From NCBI RefSeq assembly GCF_002979755.1, contig NZ_PCPP01000001.1, positions 218,665 to 282,664 of the forward strand: a stretch of DNA of 64,000 bases, in the 5' to 3' direction. Numbering within the stretch: the stretch's first letter is position 1; each line of letters begins with the position of its first letter. Source of the stretch: Chryseobacterium culicis. GTDB lineage: Bacteria; Bacteroidota; Bacteroidia; Flavobacteriales; Weeksellaceae. Shown here one piece after another: positions 46,340-55,274 of this stretch. The notes beneath the pieces were generated by a model. That model had not been told where the DNA came from. It did no database searches and saw only the letters and a list, made by a program, of their open reading frames with translations. The position numbers and the translations under genes were made by a program.

Positions 46340-46375
46340 TAAAAAAAGTGGATGATTCTGGTTAAATCATCCACT
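46340..46375 (-). terminator. Terminator of the cupin-like gene
   Basis: On the minus strand AGTGGATGATT and AATCATCCACT form a perfect 11-bp stem followed by a run of seven T, just beyond the stop codon at 46403. Confidence 0.88.
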
Positions 46376-46402
46376 CATTAATTATCTAAAAAAGGTTTTA
46401 TT

Positions 46403-47284
46403 CTATTTTGGTAGTCCTTTTTTCAAAGCGATATGGGCTTTTTCTACAGCTTTTCTTTCTTTCCAGTCCATATACCTTTTTTTGTATCGTCCTTTCATGA
46501 AATTATCAAAATTACGCTGAACAGCAAGATTCCAAAGAGAATGTGCTTTTACAGCCCAGCTTTTGTCCCAGGCACGCAGGGAAATAGAGAATGATCCATC
46601 CAGATATTTCATCCAGTGCCACCAACCTGTAGGCATGAATAAGGTATCTCCGTGTTCCAGGAAGCATTCAATTCCTTCAATACCGTCCAATGCCGGGAAT
46701 TTTTCAAAATCAGGATTGGCGATATCATAATCTTCCAGTGCATATGTGGCATAAGGAAGTTTATACAGACGTGTTTTCCATTTGTATTCAAACAGAAGAA
46801 CATGCTTTCTTCCATTGAAGTGAGTATGGAAAATATGCGGCATATCAATATCATAATGAAGAAAAGTCACAGAACCTTTACCTCCGAAAAACATACTAGG
46901 ATATTTATCTAAAAATCCACCCATAAGATTCTTTGGCGGAACATAGTCTTCCAACAATTTTGGCGCAAATTTTATAGGATCAAAGAAGAAAATTCTCAGA
47001 TCAGTAGGCTCTCTCTGAATAAGGTCAACATAATCACGAAAAGGCATTTTCGTAGTCGGTGTATTGATGGGAGCGGCTGGATCTGCTTTGGCACTATCAT
47101 AAAGGGGAACTTCAACGTCGCCTACTACTTCCTTCATGTAATCCATCGTCCACTTTTGATAGGCGGGCCACTTTCTTGCCATATTTCTGATTACCACTGG
47201 CTTACATGGCTTTAGATATTTTTCACGGAAATCTTCTTGTGAAATGTCATCTACAATATCAATTGGTTTAAGGATTATTCCCAT
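46403..47284 (-). CDS. JmjC/cupin-like Fe(II) dioxygenase family protein
   Basis: A 293-residue protein of the cupin-like (cupin_8/JmjC) family. The metal-binding His and Asp are in FLHYDIDMPHIFH and the distal His in FMPTGWWHWMKYL. KPVVIRNMARKWPA near residue 30 is the typical family opening and SISLRAWDK closes the barrel. Such proteins hydroxylate proteins or small molecules with 2-oxoglutarate and Fe(II); in bacteria they include ribosomal oxygenases. The C-terminal tail is basic (RYKKRYMDWKERKAVEKAH). It is a single gene; substrate unknown. Confidence 0.88.
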   Translation of the reverse strand: MGIILKPIDIVDDISQEDFREKYLKPCKPVVIRNMARKWPAYQKWTMDYMKEVVGDVEVPLYDSAKADPAAPINTPTTKMPFRDYVDLIQREPTDLRIFFFDPIKFAPKLLEDYVPPKNLMGGFLDKYPSMFFGGKGSVTFLHYDIDMPHIFHTHFNGRKHVLLFEYKWKTRLYKLPYATYALEDYDIANPDFEKFPALDGIEGIECFLEHGDTLFMPTGWWHWMKYLDGSFSISLRAWDKSWAVKAHSLWNLAVQRNFDNFMKGRYKKRYMDWKERKAVEKAHIALKKGLPK

Positions 47285-47517
47285 TCGTTCAAATTATTAA
47301 GCTAAAGTATTAAATATTTGCGACAATAAAATGGAAAGAATTAAAATTATTTGGAATTAATATAAATAAATAACAAATTACTATTTGTACTTCATTTTTT
47401 TAGAGTTATTATGGTGTGAATTTACCCTCTGTTCCTTTGATATCTGCGGTCTTTACGATGTAAAAGATATTTGTGAGATACAATAATTGTATGTATAATT
47501 GTTCTCTTAAAATAACC

Positions 47518-48813
47518 ATGAGAAGTTTTACTACAATTATTTTTTCACTTGTATTTTGCACTGCCTTTTCGCAAAAATCAGCCAAGATTTTTACTTCAGA
47601 TATTGATAACTTTTGGGTGGCTTATGACAGCATTCAAAAAACAAATGATCATTCCGGAAAGCTGGATCTTATTAAAAAACTTTATACCGACAAAGCAACA
47701 AAAGGGCTGAAAGCTTTTATGAAGGCCAGAAATTACAATGATAGCGTTTATGTAAAAGTCATTGACCAGTATCCGAAATTCTGGAATTCAGTCAGACCGA
47801 ATACTTTAACAATAAAAACCAAGACCCAAGAACTGGAGGCCAGTGTTGCCAGACTGAAGGAGTTATATCCCGCCCTTAAAGATGCTGAAATGTATTTTAC
47901 CATTGGAGGGCTTAACGCGGGAGGAACAGTGAGCGGCAATATGGTAATGGTAGGGGCTGAACTTGCCACCGGACTTCCGTCTACAGATACTTCAGAATTC
48001 AAAGATGAATGGTTGAAGAGTCTTTTTGCAAACCAGTCTCTGGATAATATAGTTTTCCTAAATATTCACGAATATATACATACCCAGCAGACCGGATATC
48101 AAAATAGAGTTTTAAATCAGGCTATAAAGGAAGGATCATGCGATCTGATTGCCGAACTTGCGATGAAAGAATCTCCGCAAAGAAAATATATTTCTTATGG
48201 AATTGCTCATGACGTTGAAGTTAAAGCCCAGTTTAAAAAAGAAATGTTTACCAGTAATCTTGCCAACTGGTTTTATAATGGAAGACAAAAAGGAGAAGGT
48301 GCAGATTTGGGTTATTATGTAGGATATGTGATCAGTAAAATGTACTACCAGAATGCAAAAGATAAAAAACAGGCCATCAAAGATATTATTGAACTGAACT
48401 ATAGTGATAATAAATCTGTGGAAGACTTTCTGGACAAATCAAAATTTTTCAAAGAAAAAATTGATAAGCTTGCCAAAGAATATCAGAGTAAATTACCTTA
48501 TGTAGTGAAAATGGACCCAGCCAATGGTTCCGAAGATGTAAATGCGGATACAAAAGAACTCCGGATTACTTTTTCACAGGAAATGGTTCCCGGGAAATAT
48601 TCCTTCAATCTGTCTGATAAGGGAAAAGAATATAATCCAATGACAAAAATAGCAGGGATGGAAAACAATAATAAAACTTTGCTGGTATTAGTAGATCTTA
48701 AACCCAATAAAGAGTATGAGTTTGTGCTTACCAATAAAGGTTTTATTTCTAAAGAAGGTCATCCTCTAAGAGACGAGAAACTTCTTATAAAGTTTAAAAC
48801 CGGCAATAAATAG
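47518..48813 (+). CDS. Secreted gluzincin-like protease with SbsA Ig-like domain
   Basis: I choose the ATG at 47518, which begins a signal peptide (MRSFTTIIFSLVFCTAFSQ); an in-frame ATG 45 bases upstream has none. The 431-residue product has the zinc motif HEYIH at residues 184-188, followed by a candidate third ligand Glu in KEGSCDLIAEL, as in DUF2268-like gluzincins. Residues about 325-428 form an SbsA-type Ig-like domain (MDPANGSEDVNADTKELRITFSQEM). It lacks a T9SS tail, so it should be periplasmic or released otherwise. The start of the region (FWVAYDSIQK) is typical of flavobacterial members. Substrate unknown. Confidence 0.82.
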   Translation: MRSFTTIIFSLVFCTAFSQKSAKIFTSDIDNFWVAYDSIQKTNDHSGKLDLIKKLYTDKATKGLKAFMKARNYNDSVYVKVIDQYPKFWNSVRPNTLTIKTKTQELEASVARLKELYPALKDAEMYFTIGGLNAGGTVSGNMVMVGAELATGLPSTDTSEFKDEWLKSLFANQSLDNIVFLNIHEYIHTQQTGYQNRVLNQAIKEGSCDLIAELAMKESPQRKYISYGIAHDVEVKAQFKKEMFTSNLANWFYNGRQKGEGADLGYYVGYVISKMYYQNAKDKKQAIKDIIELNYSDNKSVEDFLDKSKFFKEKIDKLAKEYQSKLPYVVKMDPANGSEDVNADTKELRITFSQEMVPGKYSFNLSDKGKEYNPMTKIAGMENNNKTLLVLVDLKPNKEYEFVLTNKGFISKEGHPLRDEKLLIKFKTGNK

Positions 48814-49007
48814 CCTTTTTCATAAAGGGATAATTAATATGGAGGATCTGAAAATGAATTTCTTTTATCCTTGATTATATTTTTGATAGTGTGTTAAAAT
48901 TGTATTGATTTCCTGGTTTTTTTAGCCTTTTCATAAGATTCTGTGGATGGAAGAAGATTTAACCTTTTTCAAAAAAAGGTTATATTCGGCTTCGTAAAAA
49001 TAGTGAT

Positions 49008-50504
49008 ATGCAAGTATATGAAGGGATTTCTGTGGGGTTATATCTGTTATTAATGATAGGTATAGGCATATATTCTTATAGAAAATCAACAAGTAATTCA
49101 GAAGAATTTTTAATTGGCGGCCGAAAAATGGGAGCAGCCGTAACAGCACTGTCTGCAGGGGCAGCCGATATGAGCGGATGGCTTTTGATGGGCGTTCCGG
49201 GAGCAATGTATCTGTCCGGAATTTCAAGTTCCTGGATTGCGATAGGCTTAACCATTGGAGCTTATCTCAATTATATTATTGTAGCCCCAAGGCTCAGAAT
49301 TTATACAGAAGTGGCGCAGAATGCCATTACGCTACCTGTATTTTTTGAAAACAGGTTTAAAAATAAAAATCAGCTTCTGAAAATCACATCCTCTATTTTT
49401 ATTCTGGTATTTTTTACTCTGTACACTTCTGCAGGAATGGTATCCGGAGGAAAATTATTCGAATCAGCTTTCGGGATGGATTATACTGTAGGCTTGCTCC
49501 TGACAAGTCTGGTAGTAGTGCTGTATACATTTCTAGGTGGATTTCTGGCAGTAAGTCTTACTGATTTTGTGCAAGGCACCATCATGGTGTTGGCATTGGT
49601 GATTGTTCCTATTGTAGCGATTACTCAAATCGGAAGTGTGGGAGAGACGTTTTCCCTGATTGAAGCAAAAAATCCAAAATATCTGGATCTGTTCAGAGGA
49701 ACCACCACCGTAAGTATTGTGTCTTTATTGGCATGGGGATTAGGATATTGTGGTCAGCCTCATATTCTGGTCCGTTTTATGGCTATTGATAAACCGAAAG
49801 ATCTGATTAAAGCAAGACGTATAGGGATTACATGGATGATCTTTACTGTTGCAGGAGCTCTGGCCATAGGATTGGTAGGAATCGCTTATCTGCAAAAGTT
49901 CGATATGAATACTATGATGAAGTTTGACGGATCAAAGACGGAAGCAGAAACTATTTTTATTTATTTCTCCCGTATATTATTCCATCCGTTTATTGCAGGA
50001 TTTTTACTTACAGCCATTCTCGCAGCAGTAATGAGTACGATTTCTTCCCAGTTATTGGTGACTTCAAGTTCATTAACAGAAGATATTTACAAAGCTTTTC
50101 TTAATAAAAAAGCAACTTCCAAGCAATTATTAATGGCGAGCAGACTTTCTGTTTTACTCGTAGCCGTCATTGCGGTACTTTTATCCCTGGATCCCAAGGA
50201 TAGTATTCTTAATCTTGTAGGAAATGCATGGGCCGGCTTTGGTTCTGCATTCGGACCGTTGATCCTGCTGTCTCTTTTATGGAAAAAGGCAACATGGCAG
50301 GGAGGTTTTGCCGGGATGATGGTAGGAGGAATTACGGTCTTAGCATGGGTCTATCTTCAGCATCCATTAAAAGACTGGTACGAAATCATTCCTGGGTTTG
50401 CCCTTTCTCTGTTGACTAATGTGATTGTTTCATTATCAACCTATCAACCAGATGCTGTTATTGAAAGCGAGTTTAATGAAGTTAAAAAAATAATGCAGGA
50501 GTAA
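49008..50504 (+). CDS. putP: Sodium/proline symporter
   Basis: A 498-residue member of the sodium:solute symporter family, close to PutP in length (E. coli 502). Conserved blocks include SEEFLIGGRKMGAAVTALSAGAADMSGWLLMGVPGA near the N-terminus, covering the first helices and the Na-binding Ser/Gly region, then LGYCGQPHILVRFMAI and AILAAVMSTISSQLLVTSS. About 13 hydrophobic helices are evident. It should import proline with Na+. No putA is nearby. The gene is followed by a good terminator. Confidence 0.93.
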   Translation: MQVYEGISVGLYLLLMIGIGIYSYRKSTSNSEEFLIGGRKMGAAVTALSAGAADMSGWLLMGVPGAMYLSGISSSWIAIGLTIGAYLNYIIVAPRLRIYTEVAQNAITLPVFFENRFKNKNQLLKITSSIFILVFFTLYTSAGMVSGGKLFESAFGMDYTVGLLLTSLVVVLYTFLGGFLAVSLTDFVQGTIMVLALVIVPIVAITQIGSVGETFSLIEAKNPKYLDLFRGTTTVSIVSLLAWGLGYCGQPHILVRFMAIDKPKDLIKARRIGITWMIFTVAGALAIGLVGIAYLQKFDMNTMMKFDGSKTEAETIFIYFSRILFHPFIAGFLLTAILAAVMSTISSQLLVTSSSLTEDIYKAFLNKKATSKQLLMASRLSVLLVAVIAVLLSLDPKDSILNLVGNAWAGFGSAFGPLILLSLLWKKATWQGGFAGMMVGGITVLAWVYLQHPLKDWYEIIPGFALSLLTNVIVSLSTYQPDAVIESEFNEVKKIMQE

Positions 50505-50533
50505 TATAGAACTTTTGCAATTATACAACAATA

Positions 50534-50570
50534 ATATACCCTTGCTCAACAGTGAGGGTATATCTTTTTC
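50534..50570 (+). terminator. Terminator of putP
   Basis: ATATACCCT and AGGGTATAT pair over a 12-base loop, followed by CTTTTTC. Confidence 0.85.
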
Positions 50571-50679
50571 ATTTTTCCCAGCCTATTATATTTTAATGTA
50601 TTGCTATTTAATAATCTGTATTAAAGATGGTTTACATTTTTTTACTATTTTGTTATTTCAAACCAAAAACTTATTTATT

Positions 50680-50844
50680 ATGAAAAATCTAAAGAAAATC
50701 GCGAGACAAAGTTTAAAAACAATCACGGGCGGTCGTCCACCTGCAGAGAGTGAGTGTATAGCATGTGGATGCCCTACATCAGCATGTTATTACAAAAACG
50801 GAAATGGAGGTGGTGGCGGTTGTGCTGATATCAGATGTGCATAA
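50680..50844 (+). CDS. Double-glycine leader, Cys-rich bacteriocin-like peptide
   Basis: A 54-residue peptide. An open frame continues upstream to 50515, but it would cross the putP terminator and give a hydrophobic start, so the ATG at 50680 is preferred. The leader MKNLKKIARQSLKTITGG ends in Gly-Gly, the cleavage site for PCAT/C39 peptidase transporters, and is the standard opening of Chryseobacterium bacteriocin-like peptides. The core (RPPAES, then CIACGCPTSACYY, a Gly run and CADIRCA) has six Cys. No transporter, maturase or immunity gene is adjacent, so export would depend on genes elsewhere. Activity is inference. Confidence 0.75.
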   Translation: MKNLKKIARQSLKTITGGRPPAESECIACGCPTSACYYKNGNGGGGGCADIRCA

Positions 50845-50865
50845 TCATCTTTATAAAGAAAGAAA

Positions 50866-50892
50866 CCTTCCGGAATAAGGAAGATTGTATTT
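50866..50892. terminator. Weak hairpin between peptide and MFS genes
   Basis: CTTCC and GGAAG, seven bases apart, followed by ATTGTATTTTTT; between convergent genes. Confidence 0.4.
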
Positions 50893-50898
50893 TTTATA

Positions 50899-52050
50899 TT
50901 AAAGTTTAGTTTCTGTATACTTCCTTTTGATAAGCACCAGTATAAGAGCGAGAGTTAATCCTATAATGCTTGACCATATTGTATTTTCTATCCCATAACG
51001 GGCAATCCAGAATCCTCCGAATAGAGTGCCGGCAGTAACAGCAAAGTTTCCGCAGGAAGTAAAAATACTGTTGATGAACTCTGAAGAATCCGAAACAGAT
51101 GAGGTTACATTCATATTACTGATCAGAAACCCTCCGGAATGAACCAATCCCCAGCATCCCACGATCAGAGTCATGATTACAAAATGACTGCCATAATGCC
51201 CAATCAGAAAATGAATACCAGATAACAGAATGAGAAATATAAGAGTGGTCTGAAACGGAAATCTGCTCATATATTTTCCCGCAATTTTATTTCCTGCAAT
51301 TCCCACTGTTCCAAACAGGAAGAGCATCAGACTGATCTGTTTTCCGTTCATTTTGGTAATACTCTTTAAAAATTCTGCCATATAACCATAGGTTGAGTAC
51401 ATTGCTGTAATCGTAAAGAATGCCAGGAAAAGCCCAATCCATAGATGTTTACTGTTAAATATTTTAAAGGGAAACTGATTTGATGATGCATGGGTATTTT
51501 GAATCGATGGTAAATAAATCCATACTCCTGCCAGAGCAACGCCATTAATAAAAGCAGTAAGTAAAAAAGAAGACTGCCAGGAAAACAGATCAGACATAAA
51601 GGTAGCCAGTGGAACTCCCATGACGGTGGCTAGGGTAAGGCCTGAAAAAATAATGCTTACCGCTTTTGATTTCTCTTTAGGATCTGAGGTCTGTCCGGCA
51701 GCAGATAAGGCAATGGACCAGTATACCGGATGAAAAAATGCGGGAATCATTCTGACGGCAAGCAGCAGATAAAAATTGGTGATACAGGCAGAAAAAATAT
51801 TGGCGGCGACAAAAATAAATAGAGACAAAAGTAGCAGATTCTTTCTTTTGAATGAAGATAATATCATCAGCATAAAAGGCCCAAAAACGGCAACAATTAA
51901 TGCAAAGGTACTCAGCAGCCAGCCTGCTTTTTCAATGGATATCCGGAATGTAGAAGCTATTTCTGGCAATACTCCAATCACTCCGAATTCAGTAGTGGTA
52001 ATTCCGAAAACACCGAGTGCCAGCACATAAAGATTTCTGTTCATTTTCAT
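50899..52050 (-). CDS. MFS transporter, AraJ/YdhP-like
   Basis: A 383-residue major facilitator with 12 predicted helices. The N-terminal FGITTTEFGVIGVLPEIASTF is the signature of the drug/sugar efflux group (AraJ, NepI, YdhP). The A-motif-like loop after helix 2 is reduced to LSSFKRKN. It is divergent from an HxlR regulator with 101 bases between starts, and the pair of direct repeats in that gap (52092-52125) probably controls both. It likely exports a small toxic molecule; the substrate is unknown. Confidence 0.9.
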   Translation of the reverse strand: MKMNRNLYVLALGVFGITTTEFGVIGVLPEIASTFRISIEKAGWLLSTFALIVAVFGPFMLMILSSFKRKNLLLLSLFIFVAANIFSACITNFYLLLAVRMIPAFFHPVYWSIALSAAGQTSDPKEKSKAVSIIFSGLTLATVMGVPLATFMSDLFSWQSSFLLTAFINGVALAGVWIYLPSIQNTHASSNQFPFKIFNSKHLWIGLFLAFFTITAMYSTYGYMAEFLKSITKMNGKQISLMLFLFGTVGIAGNKIAGKYMSRFPFQTTLIFLILLSGIHFLIGHYGSHFVIMTLIVGCWGLVHSGGFLISNMNVTSSVSDSSEFINSIFTSCGNFAVTAGTLFGGFWIARYGIENTIWSSIIGLTLALILVLIKRKYTETKL

Positions 52051-52091
52051 TATTTTTTTGCAAATTTGCAGAATAGACTTTCAGAAAACTA

Positions 52092-52125
52092 TATACTTAC
52101 CTTTTAGTTCTATACTTACCTTTTT
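52092..52125. promoter_or_regulatory. Direct-repeat operator candidate for HxlR
   Basis: TATACTTACCTTTT occurs at 52092 and again at 52111, a 19-bp period (close to two helical turns), between the MFS and HxlR starts. Confidence 0.6.
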
Positions 52126-52151
52126 GAAAGTGACCCTCAAAAAAAATTGTT

Positions 52152-52508
52152 ATGCCTGAATTTTTCCATGATAAAAGATTGTACTATACTCCCATTGAAT
52201 TTGCTTTAAGTCATATCGGAGGAACCTGGAAAATGCCTATTCTGTGGAGATTACAGGAGAAACCTCTTCGTTTTAGTGAACTTAAAAAAGACATTCCGCA
52301 TATCACCGACAAGATGCTGACCAGTCAGCTGCGCGAACTGGAAGCTAAAGAAATGATTTACAGAGAAGTATTTCCCGTAGTTCCTCCAAAAGTAGAATAT
52401 AGTCTTACAGAAAAAGGGAAAAAAGCCATTCCGGTGATTGAAACCATTATGAAGTTTGGCTATGAGCTGATTAAGGATGAAGGAATTGTCTTCCCGCCTA
52501 AAGAATGA
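52152..52508 (+). CDS. HxlR family transcriptional regulator
   Basis: A 118-residue winged-helix regulator. IGGTWKMPILWRLQEKPLRFSELKKDI and HITDKMLTSQLRELEAKEMI are family signatures, followed by the wing VPPKVEYSLTEKGK. The N-terminal Cys of redox-sensing members such as HypR is absent: the segment before GGTW reads YYTPIEFALSH. It therefore probably senses a small molecule rather than disulfide stress. It is divergent from the MFS gene and 66 bases before the LLM oxidoreductase, forming a small regulated set. Confidence 0.92.
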   Translation: MPEFFHDKRLYYTPIEFALSHIGGTWKMPILWRLQEKPLRFSELKKDIPHITDKMLTSQLRELEAKEMIYREVFPVVPPKVEYSLTEKGKKAIPVIETIMKFGYELIKDEGIVFPPKE

Positions 52509-52574
52509 TAAGATTATATTTTTCCATTACGTAACGCTTTTTTCATAACTTCACCATAAAATTGATTCAATAGT

Positions 52575-53570
52575 ATGAAGCTGAAACTGGGGATATTAGA
52601 TCAGTCACCCACCACCATGGGGGGCAATGCAGCATCCGCATTGAAAAACAGTATTAACCTTGCTGTATGGGCTGAAGAAATAGGATTTCATAGCATTATG
52701 TATTCCGAACATCATGGCGTAGAAGCTTATGGAAGTTCCAGCCCTGAATTATTAGCTGCTATCGTTCTCAGTAAAACAAACCGTATCAAAGTAGGAACAG
52801 CCGGTATTATGATGCGGAACTATTCTGCGTATAAAATTGCGGAGTGGTCCAAAATGCTGTCGACCCTTTATCCTGAACGGTTTATTCTCGGGTTGGGAAA
52901 AGCGCCGGGAGGATTAAAAGATGCTGTCATGGCACTGAATAACCATAAACCGGTAGTTTTATCCAATATGGAAACAAAGCTGGAAGAGATCATTCAATTC
53001 ATACGAGAGGAAGAAGGTGTATATGATGGGCTTATTGCACAGCCTACTCATGTGCAGCATATCCCGGAAATCATGTGGCTGGGTTCAGGAATGACCTCTG
53101 CCCGGGAAGCGGCAAAACATGGAGTTGGATATTCATTTGCGGCTTTTATGAATAGCGAAAATGGAAAGGAAAATACGGATGCTTATCTCAGAGAATTTGA
53201 TGCAACGCAATATTTTCCCAAGCCTTCTTTACAGGTTGCTGTAGCCCTGTCTGTAGCAGACAATATTGAAGAAGCCAGACGAAATGCCTATGGAATGGCT
53301 TATCAGTTTTTACAATCCCGACAGTTAGTCAGTCCTGATGCTGTTCTTTCCCCTGAAGTGGTAGAGCAGAGGGTTTTAGGAACACAAGATGAAGAAGAAT
53401 TCTTTACTGTTTTAAACAGAATTATGATTGAAACACCCCAATCTGTAGATCAGAAATTACATCAGGTTGCGGAAAGGTACAATACAGATGATCTCCTGAT
53501 ATTGTGTAATATGTACCGGGAAGAAGATCGTATCAACACTTATAAAAGTATCATTAAAAACAATAAATAA
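52575..53570 (+). CDS. LLM class flavin-dependent oxidoreductase
   Basis: A 331-residue bacterial luciferase-like monooxygenase. Family blocks are LGILDQSPTTMGG, WAEEIGFHSIMYSEHHG, SPELLAAIVLSKTNRIKVGTAGIMM and LYPERFILGLGKAPGG. It uses reduced FMN and oxygen, or F420-independent equivalents, on an unknown substrate. It shares direction with the HxlR gene (gap 66 bases) and is followed by an NTPase gene after 64 bases. No dedicated flavin reductase is next to it. Confidence 0.9.
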   Translation: MKLKLGILDQSPTTMGGNAASALKNSINLAVWAEEIGFHSIMYSEHHGVEAYGSSSPELLAAIVLSKTNRIKVGTAGIMMRNYSAYKIAEWSKMLSTLYPERFILGLGKAPGGLKDAVMALNNHKPVVLSNMETKLEEIIQFIREEEGVYDGLIAQPTHVQHIPEIMWLGSGMTSAREAAKHGVGYSFAAFMNSENGKENTDAYLREFDATQYFPKPSLQVAVALSVADNIEEARRNAYGMAYQFLQSRQLVSPDAVLSPEVVEQRVLGTQDEEEFFTVLNRIMIETPQSVDQKLHQVAERYNTDDLLILCNMYREEDRINTYKSIIKNNK

Positions 53571-53634
53571 CCCTACAGCCTCTATGAAAATTCTGTTGTG
53601 CTATGGGGTTATAAATACACTAGAATGTACACCC

Positions 53635-54195
53635 ATGAAGCAGAATATTTCAACATTGTATATCATTACCGGAGGTCCCGGAGCAGGAAAAACAAGGTTG
53701 CTGGAAGAATTAGACCGTCATGAATTGACAACAGTACCTGAAGAAGGAAGGAAAATCATTAAAGAACAGATTGATTCCGGTGGGAAAGGCCTTCCATGGC
53801 TTAATAAAGAACTTTTTGCAGCACTCATGTTTGAAGAATCTGTAAAAACTTACCAGAAAATACGTCATATGAATTCTACAGCGCCTGTTTTCTTTGATCG
53901 TGGAATATTGGATACTCTCGGTTATATGAGGCTTGAAAATATTATCATTCCGGCATCTATGGAAGCAAAAGCAAGAGCTATGGTTTATCATAACCCTGTT
54001 TTTATTCTTCCCCCATGGAAAGAGATTTATGAAAATGATCCGGAAAGAAAACAGACCTTTGAAAAGGCGGTGGAAACTTTTGAGTGTATGAAAGAAATAT
54101 ATCGGGAATATGAATATAATATCATAGAAGTTCCGAAAGTTTCAGTGGAAAACAGGGCACGCTTTATTCTTGATACAATTTTTATGTCAAGTTGA
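53635..54195 (+). CDS. P-loop NTPase, AAA_28 type
   Basis: A 186-residue protein. I start at the ATG at 53635, giving MKQNISTLYIITGGPGAGKT with Walker A at residues 13-20; an upstream in-frame ATG at 53584 adds 17 residues with no family match. The remainder (VPEEGRKIIKEQ, FFDRGILDTLGYM, FILPPWKEIYENDPERKQTFEKA) follows the AAA_28 or NadR-like kinase family of unknown substrates. FFDRGI likely supplies the acidic metal ligand. It is in line with a DUF6624 gene 45 bases downstream. Confidence 0.85.
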   Translation: MKQNISTLYIITGGPGAGKTRLLEELDRHELTTVPEEGRKIIKEQIDSGGKGLPWLNKELFAALMFEESVKTYQKIRHMNSTAPVFFDRGILDTLGYMRLENIIIPASMEAKARAMVYHNPVFILPPWKEIYENDPERKQTFEKAVETFECMKEIYREYEYNIIEVPKVSVENRARFILDTIFMSS

Positions 54196-54240
54196 ATATC
54201 GGTCAATCATCATCAATCATCATCAATTATTATTTATCAT

Positions 54241-54804
54241 ATGAACAATCCTACTTTTGAAAAAGAACTGATCGAGCTGGCTGGCAAAGATCTGTCGGTC
54301 AGAGAAAAACTGTTGGAAGCAGGGCAGCTTTCCGGAGGCTATCATCCCGAAATGGAAGAGATTCATAGAGCCAATGCAAAACGGCTGAGGGAAATTATAG
54401 CACAAATTGGTTATCCTACCATCTCAAAAGTAGGTGAGAAAGCAAATGATGCAGTGTGGCTTATTATTCAGCATGCGATTGGTGAACCAGAATTTATGAA
54501 GACATGCTATGTTATGATGGAAGAGCATTATAATGATATTAATCCTATCCATAAAGCCTATTTATACGACCGGATTCAGGTTTTTCAGAGTAAACCTCAA
54601 AAATATGGGACACAGTTGACCGCTGAAGGAACAATTTATCCGGTAGAAAACAAAGAGAACTTAAATGTAGAGCGTGAAAAGGTAAATCTGCCCATATTCT
54701 CCAATGCAGAAATTCATAAAATTCCGGAACCTGAAGATATTCCGGAAATTGATAGCAAAGATGGGGAATATACGGTTTGGAGAAAAAAAACAGGATGGAT
54801 TTAA
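54241..54804 (+). CDS. DUF6624 family protein
   Basis: A 187-residue protein. The pattern LREIIAQIGYPTISKVGEKA, WLIIQHAIGEPEFM and AYLYDRIQVFQSKPQKYGTQ matches the domain named DUF6624 that is widespread in Bacteroidota, Streptomyces and others. No activity is established that I know of. It contains conserved His (IQHA) and a YGTQ motif that might form a site. There is no signal peptide. It follows the NTPase gene on the same strand. Confidence 0.85.
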   Translation: MNNPTFEKELIELAGKDLSVREKLLEAGQLSGGYHPEMEEIHRANAKRLREIIAQIGYPTISKVGEKANDAVWLIIQHAIGEPEFMKTCYVMMEEHYNDINPIHKAYLYDRIQVFQSKPQKYGTQLTAEGTIYPVENKENLNVEREKVNLPIFSNAEIHKIPEPEDIPEIDSKDGEYTVWRKKTGWI

Positions 54805-54865
54805 AGCAATGCTGAATGCATGAAGAAATTTTCAACTTAAACTGTAATTCCTCCCAAATTCCACC

Positions 54866-55216
54866 TTACTTGCCGGTCTTCAAGACTTCACGAACTTCAA
54901 TATTTCCTCCAATTTTAAAAATTGGGTTTCCTTTCGCTATTTCAACGGCTTCATCAATAGATTCTGCCCGTACAATAATATATCCACTAATGAATTCTTT
55001 GATCTCGGTATAAGGGCCATCCGTTACCATATTATCTGGTTTTACAGTTTTGGCAGCTCCCGGAGCGGGTAATAAAGTATTTCCTTCATCCACCAGTTTG
55101 TTTTGTGCAGCAATGTTTCCAAGCCAGATCATGCGCTCCCGGATCTGTTCAGGAGAAGGTTTAAAATCAGAAATGTCTTTCAGTCTGAAGATCAATGCAA
55201 ATTCTTTCATAATCAT
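54866..55216 (-). CDS. YciI-like/DGPF domain protein
   Basis: A 116-residue protein. I choose the ATG at 55216 (MIMKEFALIFRLKD); the longer frame from 55303 overlaps the next gene and adds an unlikely segment. The DGPYTE motif in VTDGPYTEIKEFISGYIIV, followed by ESIDEAVEIAKGNP, defines the YCII/DGPF family, small ferredoxin-like folds often linked to sigma factors in other bacteria. None is linked here. It follows an NTF2-like gene on the same strand by about 60 bases. Function unknown. Confidence 0.85.
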   Translation of the reverse strand: MIMKEFALIFRLKDISDFKPSPEQIRERMIWLGNIAAQNKLVDEGNTLLPAPGAAKTVKPDNMVTDGPYTEIKEFISGYIIVRAESIDEAVEIAKGNPIFKIGGNIEVREVLKTGK

Positions 55217-55274
55217 ATTCTTTTTTTTATGACGATTAAGATAGATGAACAGGGACAGCGTTTTTAATGTGTTT

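Noticed and set aside
50515..50679. N-terminal extension of the bacteriocin-like peptide
   Set aside because: The longer frame crosses the putP terminator and would put a membrane-like segment before the double-glycine leader.
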